DNA from: Bacteroidota bacterium | Lineage (GTDB): Bacteria; Bacteroidota; Bacteroidia; UKL13-3 | NCBI GenBank assembly: GCA_030680835.1 | Contig: JAUXUD010000032.1 | Coordinates: 1 to 64,000, forward strand | Length of the DNA: 64,000 nt | Reading direction: 5' to 3' | Part shown: one piece after another, positions 17,393 through 27,483 of the stretch | How positions within the stretch are numbered: the first letter of the stretch is position 1 | How the letters are laid out: every line of letters starts with the position of its first letter | Notes under the pieces: model-generated | The model's input: only the letters and a program-made list of their open reading frames with translations | What the model was told of the DNA's origin: nothing | Databases searched by the model: none | Made by a program: the position numbers and the translations under genes

Positions 17393-17893
17393 TTACCAAT
17401 TAATAAATGCTTTATTAAAAATATCCTGAACCAGTCCGTCGCAGATTTTGGTAATTAATCCCTGTTCGATGCTTGAAAAATTTTGTTGTGCATCAAAATC
17501 TACAAAATTGGTGAAAGTTTGGGTGAAGTTTTTGTTTTCATCTTTTCTGTTTTCACAGGTTATTTCAACAGTTACTGTAAGCCGGCTCATGGTATTTTGC
17601 TGATTGCCGCTTATGGCCACAGGGGCTGTATTATAATTTGTAATTTTTCCTGAAAAGAACAAATCTCCCTCGCCTGTGGTAAGTTTCAACTGTGTTTCAT
17701 TGATAAATTTGGATTTAATTCTTTCGGTTAATGTTTGACTTAGGGTTGGGGCAACAATGCTGGCATTATTACTTATGTATGAAACACTAAATGTGGCGGC
17801 ATCACCGGTTGAGGCTCCGCTTTGGGTATACACCCCGCAGGAGACAAAAACAATGCTTAAAAAAAAGAATATTATTATTTTAAAATCTTTCAT
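17393..17893 (-). CDS. lptE: LptE-family LPS-assembly lipoprotein
   Basis: A 166-residue lipoprotein with a lipobox ending at C19 (FVSCG). The mature part has the Bacteroidota LptE pattern: VSYISNNASIVAPTLSQTLTERIKSKF, then TGEGDLFFSGKITNY and a C-terminal amphipathic helix (GLVQDIFNKAF). LptE plugs the LptD barrel and helps insert lipopolysaccharide in the outer membrane; an LptD gene is present later in this window. It heads the operon with the TPR-like protein and secG. Confidence 0.88.
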   Translation of the reverse strand: MKDFKIIIFFFLSIVFVSCGVYTQSGASTGDAATFSVSYISNNASIVAPTLSQTLTERIKSKFINETQLKLTTGEGDLFFSGKITNYNTAPVAISGNQQNTMSRLTVTVEITCENRKDENKNFTQTFTNFVDFDAQQNFSSIEQGLITKICDGLVQDIFNKAFINW

Positions 17894-17922
17894 TATTGAT
17901 AAAACAGGTTTACAAATAACGC

Positions 17923-17948
17923 AAAACGCAGGCCAAAGCCTGCGTTTT
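17923..17948 (-). terminator. terminator after citrate synthase
   Basis: The perfect 11-bp stem AAAACGCAGGC / GCCTGCGTTTT with a four-base loop lies 25 bases past the gltA stop on the minus strand and before lptE. It separates the two transcription units. Confidence 0.85.
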
Positions 17949-17973
17949 ATGTAAATTTTTTATTTTGTAGGTT

Positions 17974-19290
17974 TCAGGCAGTTACTTTTTTCGACTCAAT
18001 TGCTCTTTTCAACCAATCGTAATTTACTGATTTTGGCCGTTCAATAGGTAAACTCAAAATCCGGTCCCACATCAATGAAGCCATTACTCCCAATGCTCTT
18101 GAAACGCCAAACAATACGGTATAAAAATCATATTCATTTAAGCCGTAATGTAACAGCAAGGCACCCGAATGTGCATCCACATTAGGCCATGGATTTTTTA
18201 TCTTACCGGTTTGTTCCAATATCGGAGGCGCAACCTCATAAATGTTCCAAACAATATTTACCAACTCATCGTCAGGCATGTAAGTTTTGGCAAATTCCTG
18301 CTGAGCCAAAAATCTTGGATCTGTTTTTCTTAAAACTGCATGTCCGTAGCCTGGAACCACTTTTCCATTAGCCAGAGTTTTGTTAATATACGCAGCAATT
18401 TCTGTTTTATCAGGTGAATGGCCGATTTCATCTCTCATTTCAAGGATCCAGCGAATTACTTCCTGATTTGCCAATCCATGTAAAGGACCTGCCAAACCAT
18501 TCATAGCTGCCGAGAATGATAAATACGGATCACTTAATGCTGAACCTACCAGATGGGTTGCGTGTGCAGAAACATTTCCCCCTTCATGATCGGCATGTAT
18601 GGTAAGATATAAACGCATCAGTTTATAAAACTCAACCTGGTCGTAACCCAGCATATGTGCAAAGTTAGCTGCCCAGTCTAAATCCGGATTGGGATCAATA
18701 TGCACACTGTTTTTATAGGTTCTTCTGTATATATATGCAGCAACACGAGGTAAACGTGCCAGCAAATTACATACATCTTCGTAAGTAGGATCCCAGTAAT
18801 CTTTTTTATTTAAGCCATCATGATAGGCTTTGGCAAAAACCGATTCGTTTTGCATAGCCATAATACCAATGCTGAATTGGGTCATTGGATGTGTGGTGAG
18901 CGGCAATGAATCCAGGGTTTTAAATACGTGAGGCGGAACTTCCGCTCTTTTTTTCCAGTCTTCCTGTATATCCACAACAGCTGCATAATCGGGCATTTCG
19001 CCCAAAAGCATCAGGTAAAACAAACCTTCGGGTAAGGGTTCGGTTCCTCCGGGAACCTTGGGCAACTTTTCTCTCAGTTCGGGAATAGAAAAACCACGGA
19101 ACCGAATTCCTTCGTTTGCATCCAATAATGAAGTTTCGGTGAACAAGCCAATAATTCCTTTTTGACCTGCGTATACATCTTCAACCGTGAATGTTCCGAG
19201 AGGTATATTGCCATTTTCTTTTATAAATTGTTTAATTTCTGCCGCAATTGGCAAGGCCTTTTCTATGAATTTTTTCTTTAATTGCCCCAT
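17974..19290 (-). CDS. gltA: citrate synthase, mitochondrial-like type I
   Basis: A 438-residue citrate synthase (EC 2.3.3.1 family), condensing acetyl-CoA and oxaloacetate in the first TCA step. It is of the eukaryote-like type rather than the shorter hexameric bacterial type. The catalytic residues are all present: H271 in GPLHGLANQEV, H317 in GYGHAVLRKTDPR and D372 in NVDAHSGALL. These correspond to pig H274, H320 and D375 with a constant offset of three. The segment HEGGNVSAH is also intact. It is divergent from the TonB receptor gene, with 119 bases between them, and ends at its own hairpin terminator. Confidence 0.97.
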   Translation of the reverse strand: MGQLKKKFIEKALPIAAEIKQFIKENGNIPLGTFTVEDVYAGQKGIIGLFTETSLLDANEGIRFRGFSIPELREKLPKVPGGTEPLPEGLFYLMLLGEMPDYAAVVDIQEDWKKRAEVPPHVFKTLDSLPLTTHPMTQFSIGIMAMQNESVFAKAYHDGLNKKDYWDPTYEDVCNLLARLPRVAAYIYRRTYKNSVHIDPNPDLDWAANFAHMLGYDQVEFYKLMRLYLTIHADHEGGNVSAHATHLVGSALSDPYLSFSAAMNGLAGPLHGLANQEVIRWILEMRDEIGHSPDKTEIAAYINKTLANGKVVPGYGHAVLRKTDPRFLAQQEFAKTYMPDDELVNIVWNIYEVAPPILEQTGKIKNPWPNVDAHSGALLLHYGLNEYDFYTVLFGVSRALGVMASLMWDRILSLPIERPKSVNYDWLKRAIESKKVTA

Positions 19291-19409
19291 AAAATATTTT
19301 TAGTTATTGTTAAATAAATAACCCCGCTAAATTAGTATTTGTTTAGCTACTAAAACAAATTGTTTCATTAAATCAATTAAGTATTTATTTTTACCCTAAA
19401 GTTTTAACT

Positions 19410-21722
19410 ATGACAATAAAGAGTTTGACCTTTGTTTTTATTTTCGCAAGCGTGCTAACTTATAGCGCTTTAGCTCAAAATTTAGCAGTGAGCGGAATCG
19501 TACTTGATGCGGTAAGTTTTAAACCGCTGAGTTCTGTCACTATTTTAATTGATAAAAATCACAAAACTATTTCGGATTCGAATGGTGTTTTTCTAATTAA
19601 AACGGAACCCGGAAAGCATAAAATTAAAGCGAGTATGGTTGGGTACCGGAATTATGAAAATACTTTTGAAGAGCAACTGGAAGGAAAAATTGAAATGCAG
19701 ATTTTACTCGAACCTTTTGTAAATGTATTAAGCCAGGTTGTAGTTGCCGGTTCAAGAAATGCAAAAGAACTGGCCCGCGAAGTTACCAGTGTGAATATTA
19801 TTCAGCCTTATTTAATAGCCAATACCAATGCAACCGATTTGGCAGAAGTATTAAATAAAATACCGGGTATCAATGTAATTGATGGTCAGCCTACCATTAG
19901 AGGCGGTGTTGGATTTACATTTAATGCAGGCAGCAGGGTAGCCATGCTATTGGATGATATGCCATTACTGGGTGCAGATTTGGGAGATGTACGCTGGAAT
20001 TTTTTACCTATTGAATCGGCCGAACAAATTGAAGTAATTAAAGGATCGGCATCTGTTTTATATGGATCCTCGGCATTAAACGGAACTGTGAATGTACGTA
20101 CCGGATGGGGCAGCAGCAAGCCCGTTACAAAGATTCAATTTTATCAGGGGATCAATTCAAACCCAAAACGAAAATTAACCATCTGGTGGCCGATATCACA
20201 ACATCCTTTTACCAGTGGCACATTTTTTAGTCACAAACAAAGCTTTGGAAAATTTGATATGGTTTGGTGTGGCAATTTAAATATGGTGAGCAGTCATATA
20301 TATAAAGCAGATACCTACAGGGGCAGAACCTATTTAAAAACACGATACAGAATTAACGAAAAATTAAGTTTTGGAATAAACTTTAATCTGATGTTTGAGC
20401 AAACCGGCAGATATTTTTTATGGCAGGATGCAGATTCGGGAGCGTTAAAACCAAGGGATAATTATGTTGTTGATGAGAATTGGCGGATCTTTTCATTTGA
20501 TCCGCATGTGGATTGGGTTCAGGGCAAAAACACGCATGCATTTAAAGTACGGATTTACCAGATACGGAAATTTGTAGATAAAAATTTACATCCGAAAGAT
20601 CACGACGCGATTGCAAATTTATATGCGTTTGATTATAATTATAAACGGCATATAAGCAAACGATTTTTTATTACTGCGGGTAACTATTCAACAATTTTCT
20701 GGGCACAGGGTAATGTTTATACCGGCGAGTTTGCCGGTTTCAGCAGTGCTGCATATAGCCAGCTTGAATACAAACACAAAAGATGGAGTGCTGTGCTGGG
20801 TGGCAGATATGAGATTAATGCGCTGGCAGCAATAATGGCACCAACCGGATTATTAAAAAGAATTGGTGCCAATTACCAGGCAGCGCCAAAAACTTTTATC
20901 CGGGCCAATTATTCAGAAGGGTATCGTTTTCCAACCATTGGCGAAAAATATGCTGAAGACCGTGTGGCCGGATTAAATGTTTTTCCCAATCCAGATATTG
21001 TTTCTGAAAGAGGCTGGACTGCAGAAATTGGAATTCAACAGGGATTTAAAATTGGTAATTTTGTAGGCGCCCTGGATTTTGCCGTTTTCGATCAGGAATA
21101 TGACAGCATGATAGATTTCCGATTCGATCAATGGGTAAAAGCAATTGATCATCCACCCATTGGCATGTTTGGTTTTAAATCGGTTAATGTGGGACAGGCC
21201 CGAATAGGCGGTTATGAAATTTCATTAAGCGGTGAGGGACGTATTGGTGATGTATTGATAAGAACCATTGGTGGATATACCTATTCGATGCCTGTAAATC
21301 TAAGTAGCAATCCGGAACTGAAGAATTTAAAAAATTACAGCAAGGCTTTTTTTGCTTCAATGGGCGAACTTGACAGTGCAAAATATTATCAGGCTTTGTT
21401 ACCCTATCGCAACCGCAAAACAGCCAAGTGGGATATTGAAGGAACCTACAAAAAATTTAGCCTGGGCTATTCGTTTAATTATTACAGCGTATACGAAAAA
21501 GTTGATGAATTTATTCCGGTGTTTATTCCGAGTATTATTTCATTTTTTGAACGTGCCGGAAAAGGCGATTTGGTCCAAAATATTCGTACCTCCTTTCAAA
21601 TTAACCAGCAAACACGGATTTCATTTTTGGTTAATAATTTTACCAATATGGAATATGCTACAAGGCCAGGTAAAGTTGATCCTCCGAGAAGTTTTAATGT
21701 ACAGCTAAGAATCGTATTTTAG
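19410..21722 (+). CDS. TonB-dependent receptor with CarboxypepD_reg-like N-domain
   Basis: A 770-residue outer-membrane transporter: signal peptide (1-22, ending ALAQ), a carboxypeptidase-regulatory-like beta-sandwich (about 25-105; VSGIVLDAVSFKPLSSVTILI, DSNGVFLIKTEPGKHKI), a plug domain (about 115-230; LAEVLNKIPGINVIDG, TIRGGVGF, IEVIKGSASVLYGSSALNGTVNV) and a C-terminal barrel ending in an aromatic residue (VQLRIVF). No SusD partner follows, so it is a stand-alone receptor for a siderophore, cobalamin or other small ligand rather than a polysaccharide-utilisation pair. The substrate is not readable. It precedes, but is not clearly co-transcribed with, the RND efflux operon. Confidence 0.93.
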   Translation: MTIKSLTFVFIFASVLTYSALAQNLAVSGIVLDAVSFKPLSSVTILIDKNHKTISDSNGVFLIKTEPGKHKIKASMVGYRNYENTFEEQLEGKIEMQILLEPFVNVLSQVVVAGSRNAKELAREVTSVNIIQPYLIANTNATDLAEVLNKIPGINVIDGQPTIRGGVGFTFNAGSRVAMLLDDMPLLGADLGDVRWNFLPIESAEQIEVIKGSASVLYGSSALNGTVNVRTGWGSSKPVTKIQFYQGINSNPKRKLTIWWPISQHPFTSGTFFSHKQSFGKFDMVWCGNLNMVSSHIYKADTYRGRTYLKTRYRINEKLSFGINFNLMFEQTGRYFLWQDADSGALKPRDNYVVDENWRIFSFDPHVDWVQGKNTHAFKVRIYQIRKFVDKNLHPKDHDAIANLYAFDYNYKRHISKRFFITAGNYSTIFWAQGNVYTGEFAGFSSAAYSQLEYKHKRWSAVLGGRYEINALAAIMAPTGLLKRIGANYQAAPKTFIRANYSEGYRFPTIGEKYAEDRVAGLNVFPNPDIVSERGWTAEIGIQQGFKIGNFVGALDFAVFDQEYDSMIDFRFDQWVKAIDHPPIGMFGFKSVNVGQARIGGYEISLSGEGRIGDVLIRTIGGYTYSMPVNLSSNPELKNLKNYSKAFFASMGELDSAKYYQALLPYRNRKTAKWDIEGTYKKFSLGYSFNYYSVYEKVDEFIPVFIPSIISFFERAGKGDLVQNIRTSFQINQQTRISFLVNNFTNMEYATRPGKVDPPRSFNVQLRIVF

Positions 21723-21778
21723 CGTTATCTGAAAACAATATCTTGTTAATATTGTATTAAAGAAGTTTTTTAGCTCTA

Positions 21779-21809
21779 TTTGAAAAAAGGAGAATCCTGT
21801 AAAATTTTG
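21779..21809 (+). promoter_or_regulatory. possible promoter of RND efflux operon
   Basis: TTTG (21779-21782) and AAATTTTG (21802-21809) are separated by 19 bases, one mismatch from TTTG-N19-TAnnTTTG. The site ends 27 bases before the adaptor start codon. The match is imperfect in an A+T-rich region, so confidence is low. Confidence 0.35.
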
Positions 21810-21836
21810 CATCTGATTAAAAAATAAAAATAAATA

Positions 21837-22901
21837 ATGAATAAAAAGTCCATCATAAGAACAAGTATTATATTGCTGATACTGGCAGCATTATTAGTGC
21901 CCAGGTTCTATTGTAAACCGCCCGGAGCTGCCCAGGGAGGAGGAAAAGCCGGAGCAAAAATGCCTGTAAAAGTGGGCGTTTTTGTGGTTCAGGAACAAAA
22001 CATTTCAAATACGTTTAATGTAAGTGGAAATATTTTAGCCAACGAGCAAATCGATTTAAAATGCGAAACATCGGGTCTCATCAGTAAGTTATCAATAGTT
22101 GAAGGAAGCCCGGTAGTAAAGGGTCAGTTATTATTAAAAATAAATGATACCGATTTGCAGGCACAACTGCGAAAAGTTATGGCCACAAAAAAGTTAAAGG
22201 AAGAGAATGAAAAGCGTAACAAAACTTTGTTGGCAAAAGAAGCCATCAGTCAGCAGGATTATGATTTATCGAATTCTGAATTAAGCGGCATCAATGCAGA
22301 TATGGATTTATTAAAAGAGCAAATACGAAAAACAGAATTACGTGCACCTTTTGCAGGCATTATTGGACTGCGTTCAGTAAGTGAAGGAGCTTATGTAACC
22401 ACGGCCACCCCCATTGCTTCATTGCAGGATATACAAAAAGTAAAGCTTGAATTTGCCGTACCCGAAAAATATGCATACGCGGTTCAAAAAGGAAATACAG
22501 TAACATTTACCGTAAGCGGAGATGCCAAAATTTATGAAGCTACCGTATATGCCATAGAGCCCAAAATAGCAGAGCAAACCAGAACCGTTTTGATGCGCGC
22601 CATTTGTAATAACAGCGATAAAAGTTTATTTCCGGGTTCTTTTGCCAACGTAACCCTCTTGCTGCCTGTTTCAAAAAATACATTCCTCATACCAACTCAA
22701 GCTATGGTGCCTATATTAAAAGGACAAAAAGTATATTTAATACAGGGAGATTCGGCAGTGGAACGTGTAATAAAAACAGGGTTCAGAAACGAAAATAAAA
22801 TTGAAGTTACCGAAGGTTTAAGCATTGGGGATTCAATAATTATTGAAGGAATTATGTATATTAAAAATGGCAGCAAAGTTGTGCTGAACCGGAGGAAATA
22901 A
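21837..22901 (+). CDS. RND efflux periplasmic adaptor (membrane fusion protein)
   Basis: A 354-residue HlyD/AcrA-type adaptor with an N-terminal membrane anchor (about 8-22). The biotinyl-lipoyl halves are visible at about 70-105 (IDLKCETSGLISKLSIVEGSPVVKGQLLLKI) and 165-200 (ELRAPFAGIIGLRSVSEGAYV), flanking a short coiled-coil hairpin. Beta-barrel and membrane-proximal regions follow. It bridges the inner-membrane pump to the outer-membrane TolC channel. The pump gene starts only 6 bases after its stop. The hairpin is short, as in heavy-drug RND adaptors of Bacteroidota. Substrate unknown. Confidence 0.95.
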   Translation: MNKKSIIRTSIILLILAALLVPRFYCKPPGAAQGGGKAGAKMPVKVGVFVVQEQNISNTFNVSGNILANEQIDLKCETSGLISKLSIVEGSPVVKGQLLLKINDTDLQAQLRKVMATKKLKEENEKRNKTLLAKEAISQQDYDLSNSELSGINADMDLLKEQIRKTELRAPFAGIIGLRSVSEGAYVTTATPIASLQDIQKVKLEFAVPEKYAYAVQKGNTVTFTVSGDAKIYEATVYAIEPKIAEQTRTVLMRAICNNSDKSLFPGSFANVTLLLPVSKNTFLIPTQAMVPILKGQKVYLIQGDSAVERVIKTGFRNENKIEVTEGLSIGDSIIIEGIMYIKNGSKVVLNRRK

Positions 22902-22907
22902 AAAGCA

Positions 22908-25900
22908 ATGAGTTTATCAAGTACCAGTATCAAGCGCCCCGTATTGGCCATGGTGATGTCCATTATGATTATACTCTTTGGTGCCATTTCATACAACTTT
23001 TTGGGCGTACGCGAATACCCCAGTATCGATCCGCCTGTTATTACCGTAAGAACCAGTTATACCGGTGCGAATCCTGAAATAATCGAATCACAGATAACGG
23101 AGCCTCTGGAAAAAGCAATTAACGGAATTGCAGGAATCCGCACCATTTCTTCTTCAAGCAACCAGGGCAGCAGTACCATCACGGTTGAATTTAACCTGGG
23201 TGAAAACCTGGAAGCCGCAGCCAATGATGTGCGCGATAAAGTTTCGCAGGCCGTTAGGCAATTGCCTCAGGATATTGATGCCCCACCGGTTGTAAGTAAA
23301 GCAGATGCCAATTCGGATGCCATTATATCGTTAACCATTCAAAGCGATACGCGTTCAAAACTCGAACTGAATGATTATGCTGAAAATGTTTTAATGGAAC
23401 GATTTCAAACCATTCCGGGCGTGAGTTCGATTCAGGTTTGGGGTCAGAAAAAATACGCCATGCGCTTATGGATTGACCCGGTAAAACTGGCGGCATTTGC
23501 ATTAACGCCATTGGATATAAAAACGGCTTTAGACAGAGAAAATGTTGAATTGCCCGGGGGTAAAATATCGGGCGACAATACCGAAATGTCGATTAAAACA
23601 GTGGGCAGATATACAACTGAAGAAGAGTTTAACAATATTATTATCCGCAATAACGGAACCGAAACGGTAAAGATATCGGATGTGGGACAGGCCGTGCTGG
23701 GTGCCGAAAACGAAGAAACCATTTTAAAATCGGGCGGAGCACCCATGATTGGTTTGGGATTGGTGCCGCAACCGGGTGCCAACTATATTGATATTGCCGA
23801 TGAATTTCACAGAAGGTATGAGCAAATAAAAAAAGAAGTTCCGCAGGATATAAACCTGAACCTTGCTTTGGACAATACCAAATTTGTACGCACATCTATA
23901 AAAGAAGTTGCCGAAACATTATTGATTGCTTTTTTGCTCGTGGTAATTATTATCTTTTTATTTTTCCGTGACTGGTTAATTGCATTGCGACCTTTAATAG
24001 ATATTCCCGTATCATTAATCGGTGCTTTTTTTATCATGTATCTGTCGGGTTTTTCAATAAATATATTAACTTTATTGGCAATAGTACTGGCAACCGGATT
24101 GGTGGTTGATGATGGCATTGTCGTCACGGAAAACATTTTCAAAAAAATAGAAGAAGGCATGAGTCCGAAAGAGGCGGCCATCAAAGGTTCAAATGAAATT
24201 TTCTTTGCGGTAATTTCCACTTCGGTTACGCTTGCAGTTGTATTTATTCCGATAATTTTTATTGAAGGATTTGTGGGCCGGCTATTCCGTGAATTTGGCG
24301 TGGTGGTGGCGGGAGCTGTGTTAATATCTGCTTTTGTTTCTTTATCCTTAACGCCGGTATTGAATGTTTATCTGCAACGCAAATCGCGGAAGCCCACAAA
24401 ATTTTATGTGAAAACAGAACCATTTTTTGTTGGGCTCAATGAAGCATACCGGAATTCGCTGGAGCGGTTTTTTAGCAAACCCTGGCAAGCTCTTGTAGTA
24501 ATATTTGTTTCTGTAGCACTTATTTTTTTAATTGGCAGTAACCTGCAATCCGAATTATCGCCGATGGACGATCGCAGCGTGATGCGCATCAGTGCAACGG
24601 CTCCCGAAGGAGCATCCTTTGAATACACCGACCGGTTTATGGATCAGATGTCGAAATTGATAGACGATTCCATTCCCGAAAAACGTTTGACACTGGTGGT
24701 TACTGCGCCTGGTTTTATAGGTAGTGGTGCAGTAAACACAGGCTTTGTTCGTATTATGCTGGTTGACCCCGGTGAACGTAAAAAAACACAACAGCAAATT
24801 GCCCAAACCTTATCAAAAAATGTTTTGCAATTTACCGGAGCCAGAGCCTTTGTGATCCAGGACCAAACCATTAGTGGCTCGGGAGGTTCGCGTGCGGGTT
24901 TGCCGGTTCAGTTTATTTTGCAGAACCAGGATTTTAAAAAAATTGAAAGTCAGTTGCCCAAATTTTTAGAGGAAGCAAACAAGAGTCCGGTATTTCAGGG
25001 AGTTGATGTAAACCTTAAATTTAACAGACCCGAACTGGTAGTTAACTTTGACCGCGAGAAAGCGAAAAACCTGGGCGTCTCGGTTCAGGCCGTAGCACAA
25101 ACTTTGCAATTTGCATACGGCGGCGTGCGCTACGGATATTTTACCAAACAGGGCAAACAATACCAGATTATTGGTCAGGTGAACCGGCAAAACCGCGATG
25201 AACCCATAGATTTAAAATCGCTTTATGTGCGAAATGACAGAGGAGAATTAATTCAGTTGGATAATATCATTAACACAACAGAAGAAAGCAGTCCGCCACA
25301 GTTATACCATTATAACCGTTATAAAGCTGCTACCGTTACTGCAGGATTGGCACCCGGCAAAACTATTGGTGATGGTATTAAGGAAATGCAAAAAATTAGT
25401 GAAAAAGTTTTGGACGATTCGTTTACCACCGGCTTAAGCGGACCTTCACGGGATTTCGCAGAAAGTTCATCAAATACCCTGTTTGCATTTGTGCTTGCAT
25501 TGGTACTTATATATCTGGTGTTGGCAGCGCAATTTGAAAGTTTTGTTGACCCGATTATTATTATGATAACGGTTCCTATGGCTTTGGCCGGAGCTTTAAT
25601 TTCGCTCTGGTATTTTAACCAGACTTTAAATATTTTTAGTCAGATTGGTATTATTGTATTACTGGGTTTGGTAACAAAAAACGGAATATTGATTGTGGAA
25701 TTTGCCAACCAGAAACGAGCCGCAGGCTTGCCAAAATTGCAGGCTGTAAAAGAAGCAGCGGTATCGCGATTACGTCCGATTATGATGACCAGTCTGGCAA
25801 CCATTTTAGGTGCATTGCCTATTGCGCTGGCACTGGGAGCAGGCGCCAAAAGCAGGGTTTCGATGGGTATTGTAATTATTGGCGGTTTGCTGTTCTCGGG

Positions 25901-26018
25901 TTTTTTAACCTTGTATGTTATACCGGTTGTTTACAATTTTATCTCGCGCAACAAAGGCCATTTGCCCGGTGAAGATTTTGTTAAAGAAGAAGAAAAACAA
26001 AAAGAATTATCAAAATGA
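22908..26018 (+). CDS. RND efflux pump, hydrophobe/amphiphile (HAE1) type
   Basis: A 1036-residue AcrB/MexB-family proton-driven pump with the usual two halves of six membrane spans and two large periplasmic loops. The N-terminal motif SSTSIKRPVLAMVMSI starts TM1. The proton-relay acidic pair is D401-D402 in GLVVDDGIVVTENI, and a second-half lysine-containing motif is seen in LVTKNGILIVEF. Length and motifs indicate the HAE1 multidrug type, not a heavy-metal pump. It overlaps the TolC gene by 4 bases (ATGA), so all three efflux genes are translationally linked. Confidence 0.97.
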   Translation: MSLSSTSIKRPVLAMVMSIMIILFGAISYNFLGVREYPSIDPPVITVRTSYTGANPEIIESQITEPLEKAINGIAGIRTISSSSNQGSSTITVEFNLGENLEAAANDVRDKVSQAVRQLPQDIDAPPVVSKADANSDAIISLTIQSDTRSKLELNDYAENVLMERFQTIPGVSSIQVWGQKKYAMRLWIDPVKLAAFALTPLDIKTALDRENVELPGGKISGDNTEMSIKTVGRYTTEEEFNNIIIRNNGTETVKISDVGQAVLGAENEETILKSGGAPMIGLGLVPQPGANYIDIADEFHRRYEQIKKEVPQDINLNLALDNTKFVRTSIKEVAETLLIAFLLVVIIIFLFFRDWLIALRPLIDIPVSLIGAFFIMYLSGFSINILTLLAIVLATGLVVDDGIVVTENIFKKIEEGMSPKEAAIKGSNEIFFAVISTSVTLAVVFIPIIFIEGFVGRLFREFGVVVAGAVLISAFVSLSLTPVLNVYLQRKSRKPTKFYVKTEPFFVGLNEAYRNSLERFFSKPWQALVVIFVSVALIFLIGSNLQSELSPMDDRSVMRISATAPEGASFEYTDRFMDQMSKLIDDSIPEKRLTLVVTAPGFIGSGAVNTGFVRIMLVDPGERKKTQQQIAQTLSKNVLQFTGARAFVIQDQTISGSGGSRAGLPVQFILQNQDFKKIESQLPKFLEEANKSPVFQGVDVNLKFNRPELVVNFDREKAKNLGVSVQAVAQTLQFAYGGVRYGYFTKQGKQYQIIGQVNRQNRDEPIDLKSLYVRNDRGELIQLDNIINTTEESSPPQLYHYNRYKAATVTAGLAPGKTIGDGIKEMQKISEKVLDDSFTTGLSGPSRDFAESSSNTLFAFVLALVLIYLVLAAQFESFVDPIIIMITVPMALAGALISLWYFNQTLNIFSQIGIIVLLGLVTKNGILIVEFANQKRAAGLPKLQAVKEAAVSRLRPIMMTSLATILGALPIALALGAGAKSRVSMGIVIIGGLLFSGFLTLYVIPVVYNFISRNKGHLPGEDFVKEEEKQKELSK

Positions 26019-27316
26019 ACCGAATTAAATTTATCATACTGCTTACATTCTTTCAACTCAATATTGAAGCTCAAACTTTATTAAAGCTGCAGGACGTTTA
26101 TGAAATTGCCCTGCAAAATAATTTCGCCATACGTATTGCAAAAAACGATGCCGAAACCGGTAAAAACAATAATGTAACAGGCAATGCCGGAATGTTGCCG
26201 GTTGTTACCGGGACCCTTAACCAGGACAACCAGGTAACAGATACCAAACAAAAATTTTTAAACGGGGCAGAGAACAACCGCACAGGCGCAAAAAGCAATA
26301 ATTTTAATGCAAATGTGGAACTGGGCTGGACCATTTTCAACGGCATGAAAATGTTTGTAACAAAAGAAAAATTAAGCGAACTCGAAGCCATCGGAAACCT
26401 GAGATTGCGCCAGCAGGTAGAACTTGTATTATCAAGAGTTGCCAAAAGTTATTACGATGTAGTTTTGTGCAAGCAGCAACTTAAATCATCCAAAGAATTT
26501 ATAGATATCAGCGAAAAGCGTTTGAAGGTAGCCGAAGCAAAAGTACTGTCGGGCAAGAGTGCAAAATCGGAAGTGCTATTGGCTCAGGTAAATTTAAACA
26601 GCGATAAAGGGGCTTATATGCGTTTGCAAACACAATACAAAAACAGCAAGCTCAACCTTTGTCAGTTAATGGCAAAAGAATTTACGTTTGATTATGAAGT
26701 GGAGGATTCTATAATTCCCAATGATCAGATAAAACTGGAAGCGGTGCGCAGCAGTGCTTTTGATAAAAACACCGGTTTACAAATAAGCAAGCTGAACCAA
26801 AAGGTAAACCATTTGCAGCTAAAAGAAATAAAAAGCGAACGTATGCCCACCCTGCAGTTAAAGACAGGATACATTTTCAGCAACCAAACCTCACAAGCCG
26901 GATTTCTGCAATCGTCGAACAACTCGGGCTATCATTACGGAGCGGGAGTAAGCATGAATTTATTTAATGGTTTTGATGTAAACCGCAGGTTAAACAATGC
27001 GCAGTTACTTTATGCATCAAGCGAGTTATTGTACAAAGATTCATTAAGCAAACTCGAAATGGCCGTGACACAGGCTTATAATAACTATGCCACAAATATT
27101 GAATTATTGCATTTCGAGCAAAGCAATTTAACGGTAGCCCAACAAAATTTTTCCATTGCCAGAGACCAAAACGATCAGGGCATGATCAGCAGCAACGATT
27201 TGCGCATAGCCCAGGTAAATTTGCTGCAAAATATAAACCGCCTTCTGCAGGCAGCGTATGATGCGAAGCTGAGTGAAGTGGAGTTACAAAGGTTGAGTGG
27301 AGGGTTGGGGAGGTGA
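26015..27316 (+). CDS. TolC-family outer-membrane efflux channel
   Basis: A 433-residue outer-membrane factor with a signal peptide (1-19, FQLNIEAQ) and two TolC-type repeats of long helices plus beta-hairpins (LKLQDVYEIALQNNFAIRIA at the start; VAQQNFSIARDQNDQGMISSNDLRIAQVNLL near the end). It provides the exit duct for the adaptor/pump pair. It ends in low-complexity purine-rich DNA that leads into the repeat region. The start overlaps the pump stop. Confidence 0.95.
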   Translation: MNRIKFIILLTFFQLNIEAQTLLKLQDVYEIALQNNFAIRIAKNDAETGKNNNVTGNAGMLPVVTGTLNQDNQVTDTKQKFLNGAENNRTGAKSNNFNANVELGWTIFNGMKMFVTKEKLSELEAIGNLRLRQQVELVLSRVAKSYYDVVLCKQQLKSSKEFIDISEKRLKVAEAKVLSGKSAKSEVLLAQVNLNSDKGAYMRLQTQYKNSKLNLCQLMAKEFTFDYEVEDSIIPNDQIKLEAVRSSAFDKNTGLQISKLNQKVNHLQLKEIKSERMPTLQLKTGYIFSNQTSQAGFLQSSNNSGYHYGAGVSMNLFNGFDVNRRLNNAQLLYASSELLYKDSLSKLEMAVTQAYNNYATNIELLHFEQSNLTVAQQNFSIARDQNDQGMISSNDLRIAQVNLLQNINRLLQAAYDAKLSEVELQRLSGGLGR

Positions 27317-27361
27317 AGAGTGTAGGAGTGTAGGAGGGTAGGAAGGGAGGAGAGAAAAATT

Positions 27362-27452
27362 TACGAATTACGAGTTACGAATTACGAATTACGATGTACA
27401 ATGTACGATGTACAATTGTATGATGTACAATGTACGTGTATGATATACAATG
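27362..27452. repeat. heptamer tandem array 2, (TACRATG)n
   Basis: About 13 period-7 units (TACGAAT changing into TACGATG/TACAATG) start 45 bases after the tolC stop codon. The orientation, TACRATG in the direction of tolC transcription, is opposite on the plus strand to arrays 1 and 4, which lie beyond minus-strand genes. Confidence 0.85.
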
Positions 27453-27483
27453 TGGGATCAATATCGACATTAAGTTTTTTTAA